A program made the position numbers and the translations under genes. Under the pieces are notes generated by a model, which was not told the origin of the DNA, did no database searches, and saw nothing but the letters and a program-made list of their open reading frames with translations. This document shows, one piece after another, positions 16,158 to 25,494 of a DNA stretch of 64,000 nucleotides; the first letter of the stretch is position 1, and each line of letters opens with the position of its first letter. Source of the DNA: Lunatimonas lonarensis (GTDB lineage: Bacteria > Bacteroidota > Bacteroidia > Cytophagales > Cyclobacteriaceae); NCBI RefSeq assembly GCF_000390185.1, contig NZ_AQHR01000114.1:1-64000 (forward strand), written 5' to 3'.

Positions 16158-16484
16158 GCTAAATAACAGTTACTTACTGAAATGATTTAAGAGTCGGTAA
16201 AGTCCGAATTGACCTCTTGGATTTTATTCAATTATAATCTCAAAAATTTAGAATTCGTTCAATTTGACCTTCTCAAAATGGATCATAAAATTTGAGTATA
16301 GTTTTTAAAAATCAATACCACAATTAAGAAACTTTAAAAAAACACTCTTCCAATTAAAGGACAAATTAATCCCTTATTTGTTATTCTGACCGAAACTTGA
16401 ATCATGTCAGTTTATGATTTTCGTCATGTTTTTGATAGATGAATCAAGTTAGTTTTGTAAAATACATTAAAACTTCATGCACGT
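16158..16484. promoter_or_regulatory. Control region of the nitrate operon
   Basis: This 327-base AT-rich region lies between the leftward hemerythrin gene and rightward narK. It holds GGACAAATTAATCC at 16359-16372 (Rrf2-type motif, 112 bases before narK) and TGATTTTCGTCA at 16415-16426 (FNR-like, one mismatch, 58 bases before narK; flanking bases extend it to ATGA-N6-TCAT). No coding frame seen. The main promoter of the long nitrate operon should be here. Confidence 0.55.
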
Positions 16485-17825
16485 ATGGCTACTTGGCTAA
16501 AAGAATGGAATCCGGAAGACACTAATTTTTGGGAATCTACAGGAAAAAAAATCGCTTGGCGCACCTTAACAATCACGACAATTGCATTGACTTTATCGTT
16601 TGCTACTTGGTTTATGATGAGTGCTATTGTCACTAGACTCCCAGGAATCGGTTTCAACTTCACTGATAACCAACTTTTTTGGCTAGCAGCATTACCTGGT
16701 TTGGCTGCGGGAACGTTAAGAATTGTGCATACGTTTCTTATTCCGATATACGGCACCAGACATACCATTACTGTTGCTACTTTTCTCAAACTCATCCCGG
16801 TCATTGGTATAGGATTGGCAGTAATGAATCCTGGAACACCTTTCTGGGTATTCGTTGTCCTTGCCCTTACAGCGGGTTTTGGAGGAGGTGATTTTTCTTC
16901 TTTCATGCCTTCGACAAATATGTTTTTCCCTGCTCGATTAAAGGGTACTGCTTTAGGAATTCAAGCAGGTATTGGAAATTTCGGTGTCAGTATAGCCCAG
17001 TTTATGACCCCGGTAATGATTGGAGTGGCCTTGTACGGAGCACCTCAATTGTTCAAAAGTGTTGATAAAGCTACAGGAGATATTATTTCAAAAGAAATTT
17101 ACCTGCAAAGTGGTGCTTTTTGGTACGCACCACTCCTAATAATTATTGGAATTATCAGCTGGAAATACCTTAAAAGCATTCCTATGAAAGCTTCCTTTAA
17201 AGAACAGCTAGATATATTTGGAGACAAACACACCTGGTACTGTACCATCACCTATTTTATGACCTTTGGTACCTTTGCAGGTTTATCAGCTGCTTTCCCC
17301 CTATTGATGAAGGTGCTTTATGGAGGTTTTGATCCTAGTTTAGACCCTTTGAAATATGCCTTTTATGGTCCTTTGATTGGTTCTGCTTCTAGAATTTTGT
17401 TTGGCTTTATAGCCGACAAAACTGGTGGTGCAGTGTTGACGACTATTACAGGTATTGGACTTTTAGGTGGAGTGATTGTCATGATTGCATTTGGATTGGT
17501 CAATCCAACGGGAATGGAGCAATTTCCAATGTTTGTAGGAACCATGATGGCATTATTTTTTTTCACAGGAATCGGAAATGCCTCGACTTTTCGACAATTT
17601 CCTATTATATTTAAGCATAACCCGAGACAAGCTGCGGGTGTTATCGGTTGGACTGCGGCAATAGCGGCTTACGGACCTTTTATTTTCTCCTTAGCACTTG
17701 GAGCATTTATCGGAAGCACGGGACATGCAGAAGGCTTTTTCTGGATCTTAGGTATTTTCCTTGTTATTGGCACCTTGATCAATTGGTATTTCTACGATAG
17801 AAAAGGCGCAGAGAGACCTTCTTAA
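16485..17825 (+). CDS. narK: NarK-type nitrate/nitrite transporter
   Basis: Major-facilitator transporter that imports nitrate or exchanges it for nitrite across the inner membrane. The 446 residues have about 12 hydrophobic segments. The nitrate signature GFGGGDFSSFMPSTNMFFP (about 126-144) and the following GIQAGIGNFGVSIAQ are typical of NarK/NRT proteins. It is the first gene of the nitrate operon, 20 bases before the cytochrome b-like gene, and a second NarK-like gene lies at 25495. The start is the first ATG, which leaves a short cytoplasmic N-terminus before helix 1. Confidence 0.94.
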   Translation: MATWLKEWNPEDTNFWESTGKKIAWRTLTITTIALTLSFATWFMMSAIVTRLPGIGFNFTDNQLFWLAALPGLAAGTLRIVHTFLIPIYGTRHTITVATFLKLIPVIGIGLAVMNPGTPFWVFVVLALTAGFGGGDFSSFMPSTNMFFPARLKGTALGIQAGIGNFGVSIAQFMTPVMIGVALYGAPQLFKSVDKATGDIISKEIYLQSGAFWYAPLLIIIGIISWKYLKSIPMKASFKEQLDIFGDKHTWYCTITYFMTFGTFAGLSAAFPLLMKVLYGGFDPSLDPLKYAFYGPLIGSASRILFGFIADKTGGAVLTTITGIGLLGGVIVMIAFGLVNPTGMEQFPMFVGTMMALFFFTGIGNASTFRQFPIIFKHNPRQAAGVIGWTAAIAAYGPFIFSLALGAFIGSTGHAEGFFWILGIFLVIGTLINWYFYDRKGAERPS

Positions 17826-17845
17826 AAATTTAATTTACCCACACT

Positions 17846-18901
17846 ATGCTAAAATTATTTCAAACTTTAAACCGAATCGCCTTAATCAAAGCAAGCATTG
17901 CTGCTTTGGCAGTGGTCATTTTGGTTTTTATCGGATCGCGAAATCTGCAGAATTTCGACGCAGCCCTTATTGCTTACCTTTTCGGAACCATCTTTGCTGT
18001 ATTTGGCATTGCCTACCGCTACTCTGTATGGCTCCAAAGACCCCCTACAAGGCTGTATTGGAAAAGGAGTATGCAATTTTTATTTAGCAAAGACTTTATT
18101 AGCTACACAAGCCGATCCGTGTACCTGTTATTTAGAAACATCTTGTTTCAGCGTTTTATTGCCTTCAGAAGTAGAACCCGATGGTGGGGCCACTTTTTAT
18201 TGGCAACTGGTTGTCTATTGTCCTTTGGTATAACGATTCCTTTGACTTTTGGGTGGATCCACTTCACCTTAGAGCCTGGCACTTATGATATTTACAATGC
18301 TAACTTCTTTGGATTCAAGGTAGGTTCATTCGAACTGGGAGGCCCAATTTCTATTTTGGCATTCAAAGCCTTATTCCTTACATCTTTCCCCGTCATCATC
18401 GGTGCTATCATCATGATGAAAAGAAGGGTTAAAGATGGTGGAGTTATTGCTACACAATCCTTAGAGGGTGATTGGCTTCCATTGATCTTATTGATCGCAA
18501 TCTCCGTTACAGGCTTAGGAATCGGATATGATTACACCTTTTTGGAAGGGAGAACCCATCAGTTTATGGCCGTTACTCACGCCATTACCGTGATCCTATT
18601 TTTAATTTGGATGCCTTTCGGAAAATTCTTCCACATTTTTCAAAGACTGGCCCAACTAGGCGCCAACCTCTATAAAATAGAGGGAAAAAAACGAGGTATG
18701 GCTGTATGTCCACATACCAAGGAAGAGTTTGCTACGCAAACTCACATCAACGACTTAAAACAAGTTACCAAAGAACTGGGATTCGATTTCACATTGGCAG
18801 ATGGCAGTAGTCATCTTGACCTATCGCCAGAAGGAAAAAGGTCTGCTTTAGCGAGAGCTCACTTCGAAGCAAGAAAAGCATCCGGGAAATTCTTCGGTTA
18901 A
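17846..18901 (+). CDS. Cytochrome b-like membrane protein of the nitrate operon
   Basis: Integral membrane protein of 351 residues with about six helices and a C-terminal soluble tail (about 285-351). His residues sit where b-haem ligands could be: His116 (RWWGHFLL), His139, His238 and His245 (THQFMAVTHAI) and His263 (KFFHIFQ). The end of the membrane part, HQFMAVTHAITVILFLIWMP, resembles the last helices of NarI, the quinol-oxidising subunit of respiratory nitrate reductase. I infer a NarI-like quinol dehydrogenase and anchor, not a proven one. It lies between narK and the molybdoenzyme gene with gaps of 20 and 24 bases. Its tail motif AVCPHTKEEF has no recognised function. Confidence 0.55.
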   Translation: MLKLFQTLNRIALIKASIAALAVVILVFIGSRNLQNFDAALIAYLFGTIFAVFGIAYRYSVWLQRPPTRLYWKRSMQFLFSKDFISYTSRSVYLLFRNILFQRFIAFRSRTRWWGHFLLATGCLLSFGITIPLTFGWIHFTLEPGTYDIYNANFFGFKVGSFELGGPISILAFKALFLTSFPVIIGAIIMMKRRVKDGGVIATQSLEGDWLPLILLIAISVTGLGIGYDYTFLEGRTHQFMAVTHAITVILFLIWMPFGKFFHIFQRLAQLGANLYKIEGKKRGMAVCPHTKEEFATQTHINDLKQVTKELGFDFTLADGSSHLDLSPEGKRSALARAHFEARKASGKFFG

Positions 18902-18925
18902 TCAAAAAAATAGAACTCAAACACC

Positions 18926-21157
18926 ATGGCAAAATTACCTGTTTCCGCTGAACAACTCATAGAACAATTCGGTCCTAAAAAGGGCTACACCCCACAAGGT
19001 GGCTTTGACGGTTCTCATGAGCCTGACCGTTTGGTCAAGACACATTGCTGCTTTTGTGGGATGCAATGCGGCATCCAGCTCAAAGTAAAAGACAATCAGA
19101 TTGCAGGCTTCGAGCCATGGATGGAATTCCCTTTCAATGAAGGCAGACTCTGTCCTAAAGGAGTGCAACGCTACCTTCAGAATAATCACCCGGACAGAAT
19201 CATGGGACCATTGCAGCGTGTAGAAGGCAAGGGATTTGAACCCATTGATTGGGAAACTGCCATGAGCCGTACGGTCAATGAAATCAAGCGTATCCAGTCT
19301 ACCCATGGAAATGATGCCTTTGCCATGCTTTCAGGCGTATCTTTGACTAATGAAAAAAGTTACATGATCGGTAAGTTTGCCCGGGTAGCTTTGAAAACAG
19401 CCAACTTGGACTACAATGGAAGGCTTTGTATGGTAAGCGCTGGTGCTGGAAACAAAAAGGCATTTGGTCTGGATCGGATTTCCAATTCCTGGGCAGACTT
19501 GAAACATGCCAAAGTTATTATCATTGCCGGCACAAATGTATCAGAAACTTTTCCTACGCTGACCCATTACATATGGGAAGCTAGAGATAATGGTGCAAAA
19601 TTAATTGTAGTAGACCCAAGGGTAACTCCCATTGCGAGAACAGCGGACCTTCACCTACCGGTAAAGCCTGGGACAGACTCAGCTCTTTTTGGTGCGATTT
19701 TGAAGCAGTTGGTAGACAATGACTGGTTAGATCATGATTTTATTCAAAACCATACTAGTGGATTTGAAGATGCAATCAATGCTGTTAAAGACTATGATTT
19801 GGATTGGGCAGAGGCCACCACAGGTATTGATAAAGAAAAAATAAGATTAGCTGCTGAATGGTGGGGAAAAACAGACACTTCATTCCTATTACACGCCAGA
19901 GGTATAGAACACCATTCTAAAGGGGTGGACAATGTGGTTAGCTGTATCAATATTGTCTTGGCGACCGGCCGAATTGGAAAACCTTATTGCGGCTATGGAA
20001 CTATCACTGGTCAAGGGAATGGTCAGGGAGGAAGAGAGCATGGACATAAATGTGATCAGCTTCCTGGCAATAGAGATATTACCAATCCAGAACACAGAAA
20101 ATATATTGCTGATGTTTGGGGAATCGATGAGAAAGAAATGCCTGGCAAGGGTCTGTCTGCATATGAAATAATTGAGGCAATTCACAGAGGAGAAATTAAA
20201 GGATTGATTACGATATGCTTTAATCCGTTAGTGTCCCTTCCCAATAATAATTTTGTCAGAGAAGCATTAGAAAAACTTGAATATTATGTTGCCATCGACT
20301 TTTTCCTGAATGAAACAGCCAGACACGCCGATGTTATCATGGCGGGCTCCTTGCATGAAGAAGAAGAAGGAACGGTGACAACTGCCGAAGGCAGGGTAGT
20401 AAAAATCAATGAAGCTATCACTCCACCGGCACAAGCCAGAAGAGATGGTGAAATCATTATGGAGTTAGCTAAAAGACTAGGCGCTGGGGATAAGTTCAAT
20501 TTTGTTAACAGCGAAGCTATATTCAACGAATTAAGGGTTGCTTCTAAAGGAGGAACTGCTGATTATTTTGGAATCACCTATAAGCGAATTGAAGAAAATA
20601 TGGGGATTTTCTGGCCATGTCCTTCCGAGGACCATCCTGGAACACCCCGATTATGGGAAGATCATAAATTCAGAACTCCGGATCAAAAGGCACATTTCAA
20701 CCCAGTTCGTTACAGGGATCCTTCCGAAATGACGGATAAAGAATATCCTGTGGTTTTGACTACGGGAAGGGTGGTTTCCCAGTATCTTTCTGGTACCCAG
20801 ACCAGAAGAATTGGTAAACTTGTAGACCAATATCCTGAACCACTTTTAGAAATACATCCAAGTCTTGCCCTGCAATTTGGCATTAAAGAGCGAGAACTAG
20901 TCAAAGTATCTACTAGAAGAGGAGTAGCTATTTTCCCTGCTCAGATTGTGGAAACGATTCGGCCCGACACCGTATTTATCCCTTATCATTGGGGAGGTAG
21001 TCAATCCGCCAATCAATTGACCATCGGCACACTAGATCCTGTATCCAAAATTCCTGAATTTAAAGTCTGTGCCTGCAAGTTGGAGCCACTCAGAAAATGG
21101 GCAGCTCCGTCCAAAGACTCTTTGGCCTATCAAAGTCACGAAACATTAAATCCATAA
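18926..21157 (+). CDS. NarB/NasC-type molybdopterin nitrate reductase catalytic subunit
   Basis: Bis-molybdopterin guanine dinucleotide oxidoreductase of 743 residues, predicted to reduce nitrate to nitrite. One [4Fe-4S] cluster is bound by Cys41, Cys44, Cys48 and Cys76 ([11 protein letters not shown] ... GRLCPKG). The Mo ligand is Cys168 in [16 protein letters not shown], as in the NarB/NapA group and not the Asp of NarG. A molybdopterin-dinucleotide domain fills the C-terminus (about 600-720). There is no Tat signal at the N-terminus, so it should be cytoplasmic. It also lacks the C-terminal extra cluster domain of NasC. The neighbours (NarK, Mo-cofactor genes, 16-Cys ferredoxin, Rieske) support nitrate as substrate, but formate dehydrogenase-like relatives share the fold, so the substrate is inferred. 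Confidence 0.85.
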   Translation: MAKLPVSAEQLIEQFGPKKGYTPQGGFDGSHEPDRLVKTHCCFCGMQCGIQLKVKDNQIAGFEPWMEFPFNEGRLCPKGVQRYLQNNHPDRIMGPLQRVEGKGFEPIDWETAMSRTVNEIKRIQSTHGNDAFAMLSGVSLTNEKSYMIGKFARVALKTANLDYNGRLCMVSAGAGNKKAFGLDRISNSWADLKHAKVIIIAGTNVSETFPTLTHYIWEARDNGAKLIVVDPRVTPIARTADLHLPVKPGTDSALFGAILKQLVDNDWLDHDFIQNHTSGFEDAINAVKDYDLDWAEATTGIDKEKIRLAAEWWGKTDTSFLLHARGIEHHSKGVDNVVSCINIVLATGRIGKPYCGYGTITGQGNGQGGREHGHKCDQLPGNRDITNPEHRKYIADVWGIDEKEMPGKGLSAYEIIEAIHRGEIKGLITICFNPLVSLPNNNFVREALEKLEYYVAIDFFLNETARHADVIMAGSLHEEEEGTVTTAEGRVVKINEAITPPAQARRDGEIIMELAKRLGAGDKFNFVNSEAIFNELRVASKGGTADYFGITYKRIEENMGIFWPCPSEDHPGTPRLWEDHKFRTPDQKAHFNPVRYRDPSEMTDKEYPVVLTTGRVVSQYLSGTQTRRIGKLVDQYPEPLLEIHPSLALQFGIKERELVKVSTRRGVAIFPAQIVETIRPDTVFIPYHWGGSQSANQLTIGTLDPVSKIPEFKVCACKLEPLRKWAAPSKDSLAYQSHETLNP

Positions 21158-21169
21158 ACCACTGTAACC

Positions 21170-21742
21170 ATGCCTAATAGTACAAAATACGATCAGCAAA
21201 TGGGTTTTTTCATTGACATGCAGCGATGTATTGGCTGCCATGCCTGTGAAATGGCCTGTGCTGAATGTGAAACAAACGGCCAAGAAAGTATGATACATAT
21301 TCACTATGTGGAGCGGGCCGTCTCCACACAGACAACCGTACAAGTCTGCATGCATTGTGAAGAGCCCGCCTGTGCCAATGTCTGCCCAGCAGATGCTATT
21401 TCCAAAGATGAATTTGGTGTAGTTCATACCGCCGAGACCTCTAGATGTATCGGGTGTTCCAATTGTGTATTGGCATGTCCTTTTGGCGTACCACAAAAGC
21501 AGGAAAAAGCTGAATTGATGATGAAATGCAACATGTGTTATGATAGAACCTCAGCCGGTAAAAAACCGATGTGTGCCACCGTTTGCCCAAGTGGCGCATT
21601 ATTCTATGGCACCCGAGAAGAAATAGAGAAAAAGAGACCTGACAGTGTTCCGGTGGATACTTTTATCTTCGGTGAACAAGAAGTCAAAACCAAAGTAAAA
21701 ATTATGATGCCTAAGGGCAGCAATTACCTCAAAGTACATTAA
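21170..21742 (+). CDS. Ferredoxin-type subunit with four [4Fe-4S] clusters
   Basis: Electron-transfer subunit of the NrfC/DmsB/NarH-like family. It has 190 residues and 16 ligand cysteines in four groups: Cys20/23/26/30, Cys60/63/68/72, Cys93/96/99/103 and Cys120/123/135/139. It has no signal peptide. It starts 12 bases after the molybdoenzyme gene and ends 13 bases before the Rieske gene. It should pass electrons to the cluster of the catalytic subunit. Its C-terminal stretch (about 150-190) is outside the cluster core and probably contacts a partner. Confidence 0.92.
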   Translation: MPNSTKYDQQMGFFIDMQRCIGCHACEMACAECETNGQESMIHIHYVERAVSTQTTVQVCMHCEEPACANVCPADAISKDEFGVVHTAETSRCIGCSNCVLACPFGVPQKQEKAELMMKCNMCYDRTSAGKKPMCATVCPSGALFYGTREEIEKKRPDSVPVDTFIFGEQEVKTKVKIMMPKGSNYLKVH

Positions 21743-21755
21743 TTATCCCAGTGCT

Positions 21756-22268
21756 ATGAAAGAAAATAAAATAGGTAAAACGCCTCAGTGGAAAAACGAT
21801 TTCCCAATAGATAAAGAGGAAGCAACCCATGTTTCCAGAAGAGAATTTGCAAAATTTCTAACCTTGTTCTCAGGAGCTTTAGCACTGGGTAACGGAGCCA
21901 TCGTGCTCAAAAGTCTTGCCTTTCCAGAAAAAGAACTAGAAGGACAACATTTTATCTGTGAAGAAGGACAAGTTCCCATGGGAGAAATGCTCCAATTTGA
22001 CATTGAAGGAGATAAAGTCATTCCTTATATCCTGATCCACTTAGAAGATGGGGAATGGAGAGCTTTCGAACAAAAATGTACCCACTTAGCCTGCGCGGTT
22101 ATTTACCGAAAGGACTTGGATTTAATAGAATGTCCTTGTCACAAAGGCTATTTTGATCCCCGTACAGGTGTAGTGACACAAGGCCCTCCTCCAAGACCTT
22201 TACCACAATTGGACGTCGTGATTGAAAATGGAAAAGTATTTGTCAAAGCAAAAAGCCTTAAAGCCTAA
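21756..22268 (+). CDS. Tat-exported Rieske [2Fe-2S] protein
   Basis: Rieske iron-sulfur protein of 170 residues. Ligands are Cys108 and His110 (CTHLAC) and Cys126 and His129 (CPCHKGYF), with Cys113 and Cys128 placed for the stabilising disulfide. The N-terminus carries a twin-arginine motif SRREFAK (Arg28, Arg29) followed by a hydrophobic stretch (about 34-56), so it is expected to be exported folded and to stay membrane-anchored on the periplasmic side. That is the opposite side from the signal-less molybdoenzyme and ferredoxin. It is one of a row of genes with gaps of 5-13 bases. A high-potential Rieske site taking electrons from quinol, as in a bc1/b6f-like arm, is a plausible role. Confidence 0.9.
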   Translation: MKENKIGKTPQWKNDFPIDKEEATHVSRREFAKFLTLFSGALALGNGAIVLKSLAFPEKELEGQHFICEEGQVPMGEMLQFDIEGDKVIPYILIHLEDGEWRAFEQKCTHLACAVIYRKDLDLIECPCHKGYFDPRTGVVTQGPPPRPLPQLDVVIENGKVFVKAKSLKA

Positions 22269-22273
22269 TCATT

Positions 22274-22528
22274 ATGAGTAATTTTAGATATTCACAAAAA
22301 GAAGCCCATCCAAACAAAACAAATACCTTAATGACCGGAATCACTATTTTACTAATTTTATTGGTCAGTATTCAAATTTGGTTCCTTTACTCTGCTTTAA
22401 ACAATGCATTGACGGAAAACTTCAACATTGCCTTGGGAACATTCATTGGTTCTACCATATTATTCATTGCAGCAGCGTGGCTCCTGCGATATTTACCGGA
22501 ACCAAGAAAAGCAGCTGATAAAAAATAA
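22274..22528 (+). CDS. Small two-helix membrane protein of the nitrate operon
   Basis: An 84-residue protein with two hydrophobic helices (about 19-39 and 51-72) and charged ends; probably both termini are cytoplasmic. No catalytic motif or metal-binding His/Cys is visible. I half-remember a family called DUF6755 in this position but cannot confirm it. It lies 5 bases after the Rieske gene and 5 bases before moaA, so it is firmly in the operon. A structural or assembly role for the membrane complex is the simplest inference. Confidence 0.7.
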   Translation: MSNFRYSQKEAHPNKTNTLMTGITILLILLVSIQIWFLYSALNNALTENFNIALGTFIGSTILFIAAAWLLRYLPEPRKAADKK

Positions 22529-22533
22529 TCCGA

Positions 22534-23514
22534 ATGCTTCAAGATAAATTTAGCCGAGTACACGATTACCTGAGGATTGCATTGACTGATAGTTGCAATT
22601 TCCGATGTACTTATTGTATGCCAGAAGAATCTATTCAGTGTATGCCCAAAACGCATTTGATGCAACCTGATGAGATCGAAACAATTGCTAATAAATTCGT
22701 GTCGCTTGGCGTAAAAAAAATCAGACTAACGGGTGGAGAGCCAATGGTTCGCAAAGAGTTTGGCGAGATTGTAACACGTTTGTCCAAACTCCCTGTAGAA
22801 CTGACGCTCACCACCAATGGAGTCTTGGCACATCAGCATTTGGAGTTATTCAAGAAAGCAGGAATCCGTTCATTGAATGTAAGCCTTGATTCCCTCAAAA
22901 GAGAAACCTTCCTTAAACTCACCAAAAGAGACCAATTTCAACAAGTCTGGGACAATATTATCTTACTTCTCAATCATGATTTTCGATTAAAAATCAATGT
23001 TGTTGCATTAAATGGCATCATTGAAGATGAGCTTTTGGATTTTATTCGCATCACAAAAGAGCTTCCTCTTCATGTACGTTTCATTGAGTTTATGCCTTTT
23101 GCTGGTAATCTTTGGGAAAGTTCCAAAGTACTGACTGCTCAAAAAATGATAGCGTTGGTAAAAGAAGAATTTGACATTGTCAAACTTCGCGATGAACCCC
23201 ATGCAACTGCTAAAAAATATAAAGCAATTGGTCACAATGGCACTTTTGCCTTTATCACCACCATGAGTGAACATTTCTGCGGCAACTGCAACCGTATGCG
23301 AATCACCGCTGATGGAAAAATGAAAAACTGTCTTTTCGGAAAAGAAGAAATGGACTTGCTAGGAGCTTTAAGAGCTGGCAAAGATATCGAACCACTTATC
23401 CGATTATCTATTCGCAACAAGCATGCGGCCTTAGGTGGACAATTTTCACCAGATTATCAAAAAGCTGATGCTGACAAAATCACAAATCGAAGTATGATTA
23501 ATATTGGAGGATAA
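22534..23514 (+). CDS. moaA: GTP 3',8-cyclase MoaA
   Basis: Radical SAM enzyme for the first step of molybdenum cofactor synthesis, turning GTP into the 3',8-cyclo intermediate. The 326 residues contain the N-terminal cluster motif CNFRCTYC (Cys21, Cys25, Cys28), the GGEP motif, and the second-cluster cysteines CGNC ... C near residues 250-270. It ends in the conserved Gly-Gly pair (NIGG) important for catalysis. It sits directly after the nitrate reductase subunit genes and before the moeA-mobA-narK-moaCB group, supplying cofactor for the reductase. Confidence 0.96.
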   Translation: MLQDKFSRVHDYLRIALTDSCNFRCTYCMPEESIQCMPKTHLMQPDEIETIANKFVSLGVKKIRLTGGEPMVRKEFGEIVTRLSKLPVELTLTTNGVLAHQHLELFKKAGIRSLNVSLDSLKRETFLKLTKRDQFQQVWDNIILLLNHDFRLKINVVALNGIIEDELLDFIRITKELPLHVRFIEFMPFAGNLWESSKVLTAQKMIALVKEEFDIVKLRDEPHATAKKYKAIGHNGTFAFITTMSEHFCGNCNRMRITADGKMKNCLFGKEEMDLLGALRAGKDIEPLIRLSIRNKHAALGGQFSPDYQKADADKITNRSMINIGG

Positions 23515-23683
23515 CACCTAATTAATTGTCATTGGGTTAAATTAGTGGTTATTAAAACAATTGTATTCACTGTAATTGAAACTTGGCTTCTGGTAAATAT
23601 CGGATGATATCGCGAGCGAAAGATTGGGTTAGTTAATACACAGAAATCTCAAATATTATGTTGAAATATTTTTAACAAGAATT

Positions 23684-24859
23684 ATGATCTCGGTCAGTCA
23701 GGCAAAGGAAATACTCCAAGCACATATTCCAATAAGAAAATCCACTCCAGTACCACTCGAACAAAGTATTGGACTTATTTGTACAGAGGATATTTGTTCT
23801 CCAATATCTCTCCCTTAGTTAACCAATTCAGCAATGGATGGATATGCTATTGCCTGGGAAGATGGAAGAACCAATTGGGAATTAGTAGGAGAAATTGCAG
23901 CTGGTGCTAGCAGCATTGCTCGTTTAGGCATTGGAAAGGCTGTTAGGATTTTTACTGGTGCCCCCATTCCACAGGCAGCAGATACAGTTATTCCACAGGA
24001 ATGGATAGAAAAGGATGGAAATCATATTCGATTTGACCAAACAAGATTTTCAAAAGGCAGCAATGTCCGGCTGAAGGGAACACAAACAGAAATTGGCAAC
24101 ATCATTCTAAAAAAAGGTTCTTCCATAACCCCTGGAACCATAGGGCTGCTGGCATCAGTAGGGATCAGTCAAATTCCAATATATCGTGCACCAACAGTTG
24201 CGCTAATTGTCACAGGAAATGAACTTCAGGAGTTGGGAAAACTACTATCCTATGGCCAAATTTATAATTCAAACGGTCCTGTACTGAAAACTTACCTTAA
24301 AATGCTGGGTATTGAAAAGATTCAATCTTTACAGGTAATTGACGAACCAAAAGAATTACAAAGAGCCATTGATACATCATTAGCCGCTGCTGTTTTTCTG
24401 ATTTTATCTGGAGGCATCTCCGTCGGAGATTATGATTATGTTAAAACAGGGTTGGCAAAAGCTGGAGTTAGAGAGTTATTTTATAAAGTAAAACAAAGAC
24501 CTGGGAAACCTTTATTTGCAGGTTTGCTTAACGAGAAAGCTATTTTCGCTTTGCCTGGCAATCCTGCTTCTGTCATTACTTGCTTCAATCAGTATGTCAA
24601 ACCTTCCATATTACAGTACATGGGGTATCACAACCCATGGAAAGCTGATGCAAGGCTACCCTTAGCCCAAGGGCTTCAAAGTAAAGCTGGATTTACTTTC
24701 TTCCTCAAAGCCAAAACTGAACATGGAGAAGTACATATGCTTACAGGACAAGAATCATTTAACTTGATTGCCTATGGAAGTGCAAACTGTTTAATAGAGG
24801 TCCCTGAAATATGTGAAACTATGGAGGCAGGTGAATTGATTGATGTATATCATTGGTAA
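23684..24859 (+). pseudogene. moeA: Molybdopterin molybdotransferase moeA interrupted by an in-frame amber codon
   Basis: MoeA inserts molybdate into molybdopterin. Read from the ATG at 23684, the frame gives a normal MoeA N-terminus (MISVSQAKEILQAH), then hits TAG at 23816-23818 (codon 45) within the conserved SPxxLPxxxNSAMDGYA region, and continues in the same frame as full MoeA to 24859. Without the stop the protein would be 391 residues, normal for the family. Downstream parts are intact: SAMDGYA, the GGISVGDYD and GKPLFAG...LPGNPAS motifs and a C-terminal domain IV. A restart at the ATG of MDGYA (23834) would make a 341-residue protein lacking the first 50 residues. A true nonsense mutation, a sequencing error, readthrough or restart are all possible. 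Confidence 0.85.
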
Positions 24860-24864
24860 CTATT

Positions 24865-25461
24865 ATGAGAATGGAGTTATTGGAAATTTTCATTTTGGCA
24901 GGAGGGAAAAGTAGTAGAATGGGGACTGACAAAGGTTTGGTCAAAATTGCAGGCAAGCCTATGATTCAGCACATCCTAGAGACCCTATCCTCTCTGAATA
25001 AAAAAATTACTATCATCGCCCATGATTCAGATTATGAACAGTTTGGACTGCCTGTCATCCATGATAGAATTCCCGACAAAGGCCCATTAGGTGGGTTGTA
25101 TACAGCTTTGAAAACTTCTACTAGTGAGCGGATATTGTTAGTAAGCTGTGACATGCCTTTTATCACACTTAAAACAGTCCTGAAATTTATTTCACAACCA
25201 ATAACATGCCCTATTGTAGTGGCGGAATTAGAAGGTAGAATCCTCCCTTTTCCTGGTATCTATTCTGTAGATCTGCTTTCTAAGATTCAATTAACTATTC
25301 AGGAAAATAAATTAAAGTTTCAGCAATTCATCCAAAGTTGTGCTTATGAAAAACTAAATATGGATGCTGAATTTCAGCAAAACCCTGAATTCTTTCAGAA
25401 CATAAATACTCTTGAAGAAAAGGAAAAAGCCCAGTTTTGGCTCAAAAAGACAATTGACTAA
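24865..25461 (+). CDS. mobA: Molybdenum cofactor guanylyltransferase MobA
   Basis: Transfers GMP to molybdopterin to make the guanine dinucleotide form used by NarB-type enzymes. The nucleotide-binding motif LAGGKSSRMGTDKG stands near residues 11-24, with RIPDKGPLGGLYTAL and SCDMPF further on, all typical of MobA. The ATG at 24865, five bases after the moeA stop, is preferred over a TTG overlapping the moeA end. About 198 residues, normal length. Its presence fits the need of the molybdoenzyme for bis-MGD. Confidence 0.92.
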   Translation: MRMELLEIFILAGGKSSRMGTDKGLVKIAGKPMIQHILETLSSLNKKITIIAHDSDYEQFGLPVIHDRIPDKGPLGGLYTALKTSTSERILLVSCDMPFITLKTVLKFISQPITCPIVVAELEGRILPFPGIYSVDLLSKIQLTIQENKLKFQQFIQSCAYEKLNMDAEFQQNPEFFQNINTLEEKEKAQFWLKKTID

Positions 25462-25494
25462 ATTAAATTATACAATTCATATAATCCACACATC

